From positions 1,984,001-2,048,000 of the forward strand of contig CP017039.1 in the NCBI GenBank assembly GCA_001717545.1: 64,000 nucleotides of DNA. Reading direction: 5' to 3'. Positions 61,201-64,000 of the stretch are shown here, one piece after another. Positions within the stretch are counted from its first letter, which is position 1, and every line of letters starts with the position of its first letter. This stretch comes from Anaerolineaceae bacterium oral taxon 439. GTDB taxonomy: Bacteria > Chloroflexota > Anaerolineae > Anaerolineales > Anaerolineaceae. A model generated the notes under the pieces. The model searched no databases. It was given only the letters and a program-made list of their open reading frames with translations, and had not been told where the DNA came from. The position numbers and the translations under genes are program-made.

Positions 61201-61359
61201 GAAACGCGAAGCGAGCGACGCGCGGACCGATTCGGGCGCGAACGATTCGCTGGCGATCATGATCAGCTTCCGCTTCTGCCGTTCCGCTTCGACTTGATTC
61301 AAAAAATCCACGTCGGGATCGATTTCTGAAAGGGAACCGTTGAAAAAGAATGAATCCAT
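58234..61359 (-). CDS. Fusion of serine hydroxymethyltransferase and glycine-cleavage T protein
   Basis: 1041 residues in one uninterrupted frame, with GGACAGG upstream of the ATG. Residues 1-465 are a full SHMT: the PLP lysine is K264 in TTHKTLTGPR, and ADVAHIAGLIAAG precedes it. Residues about 635-1041 are a full GcvT aminomethyltransferase (MAPFAGYEMPLWY, GLFDVTHMG, GYTGEKFSYEIFV, GLAARDSLRIESGLPLYGHEL). A linker domain at about 480-625 has beta-rich sequence of no known family. The fusion joins the two enzymes that exchange the methylene group through tetrahydrofolate, so serine and glycine metabolism would be channelled. gcvP and gcvH are not in the window. Confidence 0.92.
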   Translation of the reverse strand: MDSFFFNGSLSEIDPDVDFLNQVEAERQKRKLIMIASESFAPESVRASLASRFQNIYAEGYPPEETRTMRCDQILNYPERLTEYRRNSDPRYYKGVEYADTIEELARRRCAALFSNSRVSADQIQVNVQPLSGAPANNAAYHLIQPGDTVLAMDLLHGGHLTHGSPVNRTGQLYNIIQYTVDPETEKIDYEEVRRLAIEHQPKLIIAGYTSFPYIPDWKAYRKIADSVGAILLADVAHIAGLIAAGVVPSPVGIADVITFTTHKTLTGPRAAVVLTTNPAYAKAIDKAVFPGEQGGPHMHAIAALATTFKIASTPEYREYQKQILANCQALIAQVRERGIHVCYGGSDSHMFLIDCKQIKGADGSTLTGDMAARIFDNAGIVVNRNTIPGDKSALRASGLRIGLPCVTQIGLKEADMVELGNIIADLMYATQPYSTYGAKGMLLRAKVDFKAFQDCKLRIRTLAEKRQTFSDRADFGYPHFFYLDDRFRAIDGKAYLKISGPFYRQFVDFAFLTDIAALETGESADVSFVVDGESLSGELGLAEDGYLLAVPAEKAGLAAAWLRDLSDGFVSFDADPRTRLPERTIITEAEPGAFRKVKPDEFAKPFAIGLKPAGGDPLPEFDFARYERTAAPIKFTALHELHVAAKAKMAPFAGYEMPLWYSSVKEEHHAVRTAVGLFDVTHMGVYMASGPSALSFLNCVVPNDIAALAVGDTVYTHLLTPDGNVIDDLIIYHVSLEEYMIVVNAANDEKDWAWLNAVKDGTVLVDRDAPGARAFGRGVVLEDLRDPEAGERMRVDIALQGRASIQILEQYDMEASDRARLQRLAKGKVIRVNLGGYDVIISRTGYTGEKFSYEIFVHPDKAPALWTDLLNIGSAFGILPCGLAARDSLRIESGLPLYGHELAGPYNYRLSEVGFSHFVKIYKPWFIGRSAFLSEVEEKKRRLVRFTIKGKSQRLAQPGDPLFDEKGKVVGVVTSCSIDSEGGVVGLAMVDIAFAVEGTEFVIYQNAARTTMKKLDELKLGDKLPMPSTAVVLRRYPKLA

Positions 61360-61418
61360 TAGACCTGTCCTTTCCGGGATAGCCTGCGAGGCCGTGAAGA
61401 TAGATATTCGCTGTCGAA

Positions 61419-61424
61419 ATTATA
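61419..61424 (-). promoter_or_regulatory. -10 box of the SHMT-GcvT gene
   Basis: Minus-strand TATAAT, 59 bp upstream of the ATG at 61359. No glycine-riboswitch-like structure is seen in the short leader. Confidence 0.45.
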
Positions 61425-61477
61425 CCGTGACAAAAGGAAAACAAACTTTGTGCTTTATTTCTCAAAATCTGTCCGGG

Positions 61478-61483
61478 TATAAT
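61478..61483 (+). promoter_or_regulatory. -10 box of the VOC-family gene
   Basis: TATAAT, 30 bp before the ATG at 61514, which has AGGAG upstream. Confidence 0.5.
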
Positions 61484-61513
61484 GATAAGGAAGCAAGCCG
61501 ACAGGAGCGAAAG

Positions 61514-61879
61514 ATGTTTACATTTGCGCATTTCAACTTTAACGTTTTTGACCTTGATCAAAGCCTGAAATTCTATCGCGAGGCGTTGGGACTGACGCCG
61601 ATTCGCGAGAAAACCGCCGGCGACGGTTCGTTCAAAATCGTCTTTCTGGGCGACGGCGTAACCGGGTTTGAGCTCGAGCTGACCTGGCTCCGCGACCGCG
61701 CCGAACCGTATAACCTCGGCGATCTCGAATATCATCTGGCGCTTACTGCCGACGACTATGACAATGCCTACGCGAAGCATAAAGCCATGGGCGTCGTCTG
61801 CTACGAGAATCCAGGAATGGGAATTTATTTTATTTCTGATCCGGACGGATACTGGATCGAGATCGTCCCGAAACGGTAA
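61514..61879 (+). CDS. Glyoxalase/VOC-family protein (lactoylglutathione lyase-like)
   Basis: 121 residues. Two beta-alpha-beta-beta-beta modules: FAHFNFNVFDLDQSLKFYREALG opens the first, with the metal His at position 6, and EYHLALTADDYDNAY opens the second. The family ending YFISDPDGYWIEIVPKR carries the last metal Glu (E118). Members detoxify methylglyoxal or rearrange small metabolites using a divalent metal. The length is that of a minimal glyoxalase I. A monocistronic unit between the SHMT fusion and the pst genes. Confidence 0.88.
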   Translation: MFTFAHFNFNVFDLDQSLKFYREALGLTPIREKTAGDGSFKIVFLGDGVTGFELELTWLRDRAEPYNLGDLEYHLALTADDYDNAYAKHKAMGVVCYENPGMGIYFISDPDGYWIEIVPKR

Positions 61880-61995
61880 ACGCCGGCGTATTTTTATAAA
61901 AGTTTTTTACAGCCTGCTCCGCGCCCTTTACAGGAATGCGTCATCCTGTCTCCGAGGAGATAAAAACGCATCGATTATTAAAGGAAAGAGAAAGC

Positions 61996-62859
61996 ATGAA
62001 AAAGAGGCCGTATGTCGTTTTTCTGGCAGCCCTGATCGGTTTAATCGCCGCGGTCGTCAGGTTTGGCTGTGAGCCCGGCGATCCATTCGAAATCGCCGTC
62101 ATTTCGCGGGAAGACGGATCGGGAACGCGCAGCGCCTTCGTCGAGCTGACCGGCATCGAAGAAACGGACCCCAACGGGGAAAAGATTGATCAGACGACCG
62201 TCGAAGCCATCGTCGCTAATAACACGAACGTCGTCATGACGACCGTCGCCGGGAATCGCTGCGCAGTCGGTTATATCTCGCTCGGGTCGCTGAACGAAAC
62301 CGTCAAGCCGCTGAAAATCGACGGCGTCGAAATTTCCGTCGAATCGATACATTCGGACGAATATAAGCTTGCGCGCCCGTTTACCGTCGCGTACCGGGGC
62401 GAATTATCCGAGACCGCGCGTGACTTTCTTGATTTCGTCCTGAGCGACGCCGGCCAGGCCGGCGTCGCGTCGGCGAAATATGTTCCTGTCTCGTCCGGCG
62501 ATTACCGGACGGACGGCGGGCGAAGCGGTAAGATCGTTATCGGCGGATCCTCGTCGGTCGCGCCGGTCATGGAAAAGCTTAAGGAAGCGTATCGCGCGCT
62601 GAACCCCGGCGTCGAAATCGAAGTCCAGCCGTCCGACTCAACGACCGGCGCGCTCAACGCGATCGAAGGGATCGTCGACCTGGCGATGGCGTCCCGGGAA
62701 CTGAAAGGATCGGAACGCGAAGCGCTGACCCCGGTCGTGATCGCCCGGGATGGTATCGCCGTCATCGTGCATCGCGACAACCCGATCGAATCGATCACGC
62801 TCGCACAGCTCAGGGCCGTTTTCACCGGCGAGCTGCTGAGCTGGAACGAATTTGAATAA
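61996..62859 (+). CDS. pstS: Phosphate-binding protein of the Pst importer, permuted domain order
   Basis: 287 residues from the ATG at 61996, with AAAGGAAAGAG upstream. The N terminus is hydrophobic (YVVFLAALIGLIAAVVRFGC) with a Cys at 25 that may be lipidated. The conserved phosphate segment VISREDGSGTRSAF, normally in the second half of PstS, comes first (about 36-49); the normally N-terminal GSSSVAPVMEKL and MASRELKGSE segments come second (about 180-240), and the protein ends at the position LLSWNEF. All phosphate ligands appear to be present. It delivers phosphate to PstC/PstA. The gene order pstS-pstC-pstA supports the call. Confidence 0.87.
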   Translation: MKKRPYVVFLAALIGLIAAVVRFGCEPGDPFEIAVISREDGSGTRSAFVELTGIEETDPNGEKIDQTTVEAIVANNTNVVMTTVAGNRCAVGYISLGSLNETVKPLKIDGVEISVESIHSDEYKLARPFTVAYRGELSETARDFLDFVLSDAGQAGVASAKYVPVSSGDYRTDGGRSGKIVIGGSSSVAPVMEKLKEAYRALNPGVEIEVQPSDSTTGALNAIEGIVDLAMASRELKGSEREALTPVVIARDGIAVIVHRDNPIESITLAQLRAVFTGELLSWNEFE

Positions 62860-62911
62860 ACCGGCCGGCGGACGGTCGGGTCCGCAGCCTTCAGGAGATG
62901 AAGAAAAACCC

Positions 62912-63781
62912 ATGAACCTTCGGAAAGCTTTTTTCGATAAAGAATATCGGATGCGGATCGTTTTCCTGATCTGCGCGTTGGCGTCCATTCTCGCCGTCCT
63001 CCTGATTTGCGTCTTCCTTTTCGCGAACGGAATACCGGCGATCGCGGAAATCGGCCCGCTCGAATTCCTGTCTGGAAGGACCTGGAAACCGTCCAACGAT
63101 ATTTACGGAATTTTCCCGATGATCCTCGGGAGTATCTACGTAACCGCCGGAGCGATCGCCGGCGGCGTCCCGATCGGGATTCTGACCGCTCTCTTTCTGG
63201 CGCAGTTCTGTCCAAAGCCGTTGTACCGCGGTTTAAAGCCAGCCGTCGAACTCCTCGCCGGGATCCCTTCAGTCGTTTACGGCTTCTTCGGGATGGCCGT
63301 TCTTATCCCCAGAATCCGCGCCACGTTCGGCGGACATGGGAACAGCCTCCTCGCGGCGTCGATCCTGCTGGGAATCATGATCCTCCCGACGATTATCAAC
63401 GTCAGCGAAGCGGCGATCCGCGCCGTTCCGAAAAGCTATTACGAAGGCGGTCTGGCCTTAGGAAGCTCGCATGAGCGGACCTGTGTTTTCGTCCTGCTGC
63501 CAGCCGCGAAATCCGGCGTCATGGCGAGCGTTGTCTTAGGAATCGGACGCGCCGTCGGCGAAACGATGGCGGTGATCATGGTCGCCGGGAACCAGGCGCG
63601 CGTCCCGAAAGGACTGCTGAAAGGACTGAGAACGTTGACCGCCAATATCGTCATTGAAATGGGTTATGCCGCCGGGCTCCATCGCGAAGCGCTGATCGCG
63701 ACCGGCGTCGTCCTCTTCGTCTTCATCCTGATCATCAATCTCAGTTTTTCGCTGATCAGCCGGAAGGACCGGTCCGCATGA
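62912..63781 (+). CDS. pstC: Phosphate ABC transporter permease PstC
   Basis: 289 residues from MNLRKAFFDKEYRMRIVF; an in-frame TTG overlapping the end of pstS was rejected. Six predicted membrane helices. The FLSGRTWKPSNDIYGIFPMILGS segment after the first helix and the LAGIPSVVYGFFGM motif are PstC signatures, and AVPKSYYEGGLALGSS is the ATPase contact loop. AGGAG is rather distant (14 nt). The stop overlaps the pstA start by 4 bp. Confidence 0.93.
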   Translation: MNLRKAFFDKEYRMRIVFLICALASILAVLLICVFLFANGIPAIAEIGPLEFLSGRTWKPSNDIYGIFPMILGSIYVTAGAIAGGVPIGILTALFLAQFCPKPLYRGLKPAVELLAGIPSVVYGFFGMAVLIPRIRATFGGHGNSLLAASILLGIMILPTIINVSEAAIRAVPKSYYEGGLALGSSHERTCVFVLLPAAKSGVMASVVLGIGRAVGETMAVIMVAGNQARVPKGLLKGLRTLTANIVIEMGYAAGLHREALIATGVVLFVFILIINLSFSLISRKDRSA

Positions 63782-64000
63782 CAGCCGCGCCGCCGCAAAT
63801 CAACCGCCGCAGCTTCGCCGGTCAGCTCCGCACATATCAAAAAGATCCGCTTTCCGGCGCAATCGCGTTCCTGATCTGGACCGCGGCGGCGCTGACAATC
63901 AGCGCGCTGGTCGTTATACTCGGCTATATCCTGATCCGGGGCGTTCCCAGGCTGACGCTCAGCCTTTTCGCCTTCGAATACAATTCTGTCAACGTCTCGC
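63778..64000 (+). CDS. pstA: Phosphate ABC transporter permease PstA (partial, runs off the window)
   Basis: The ATG overlaps the pstC stop (ATGA), which couples translation. About 74 residues are visible: a soluble basic start (MTAAPPQINRRSFAGQLRTY), a first hydrophobic helix (FLIWTAAALTISALVVILGY) and the PstA-type loop ILIRGVPRLTLSLFAFEYNS. The rest of the gene, and a pstB ATPase gene, should follow beyond 64000. Confidence 0.85.
   Translation, partial: MTAAPPQINRRSFAGQLRTYQKDPLSGAIAFLIWTAAALTISALVVILGYILIRGVPRLTLSLFAFEYNSVNVS

Noticed and set aside
61360-61513. Glycine riboswitch upstream of the SHMT-GcvT gene
   Set aside because: The leader after the -10 box is only about 50 nt and shows no tandem aptamer-like structure.
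1-64000. CRISPR arrays, tRNA or rRNA genes
   Set aside because: No regularly spaced direct repeats, cloverleaf-like sequences or rRNA-like stretches were noticed in any intergenic region; a dedicated search was not possible here.

Overview
The window reads as chromosomal DNA of an anaerobic, sugar-fermenting bacterium, most likely an Anaerolineae-type member of the Chloroflexota. The taxon is an inference. It rests on moderately high GC, a bacterial Elp3, a type 2 isopentenyl-diphosphate isomerase, secreted proteins with Ig-like and lamin-tail domains, many genes whose -10 box sits 6-9 nt before the start codon, and a serine hydroxymethyltransferase fused to GcvT. I see no rRNA, tRNA, CRISPR array or intact transposase.

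Layout. 1-2019 (minus): a PTS EIIC-like permease with an unusual N-terminal domain and a cut-off TIM-barrel-like partner. 2371-8491: a stand-alone YgfK-type flavoprotein, a secreted glycosidase-like protein, SUI1 and the ABC-F protein EttA. 8960-13572: a CUT1 sugar ABC importer (binding protein and two permeases) with a cytoplasmic DUF5060/DUF4038-type glycosidase. 13812-22651: one long operon holding iolG, iolB, iolD, iolE, an archaeal-type (type II) GAPDH, an archaeal-type phosphoglycerate kinase and a two-subunit transketolase. It is followed by a LacI-family regulator, a LarA-family racemase and a ROK sugar kinase. 26188-36332 (minus): a ParB-like/UspA fusion, a biotin-dependent carboxyltransferase, and an operon of a GT-C membrane protein, a helicase-associated-like protein, a DUF59 protein and a GH13 glucosidase. 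36516-40672: a TetR regulator with an apparent one-base frameshift and a heterodimeric ABC exporter. 40947-50730: a CapA-like protein, Elp3, small membrane and secreted proteins, a NYN nuclease-like protein, and dnaX-ebfC-recR. 50813-58133: a secreted Ig-like protein, a FliB-like methylase, an isoprenoid operon (fni, prenyl synthase, HAD), a VTT membrane protein and a LOR/SDH protein. 58234-64000: the SHMT-GcvT fusion, a glyoxalase-fold protein and the start of a pst phosphate importer.

The most interesting region is 13.7-25.2 kb. It can make 5-keto-2-deoxygluconate (DKG) from myo-inositol but has none of the usual next genes (iolC kinase, iolJ aldolase, iolA dehydrogenase). In their place are a split transketolase, a GAPDH-like and a PGK-like enzyme. 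DKG has the D-threo ketose head that transketolase cleaves. Cleavage would leave D-malic semialdehyde, a carboxylate look-alike of D-glyceraldehyde 3-phosphate. The GAPDH/PGK pair could oxidise this to D-malate with ATP formation, and the adjacent LarA homologue could be a malate racemase. In the PGK-like protein one arginine of the conserved phosphate-binding patch (the GRP motif) is replaced by aspartate, which fits a changed substrate. This is a testable hypothesis, not a demonstrated pathway.

Three gaps exceed 300 bases. 2020-2370 holds two divergent promoters. 8492-8959 holds a terminator, a promoter and a 16-bp palindrome. 29659-30152 holds a terminator, a possible short gene remnant and a strong hairpin.
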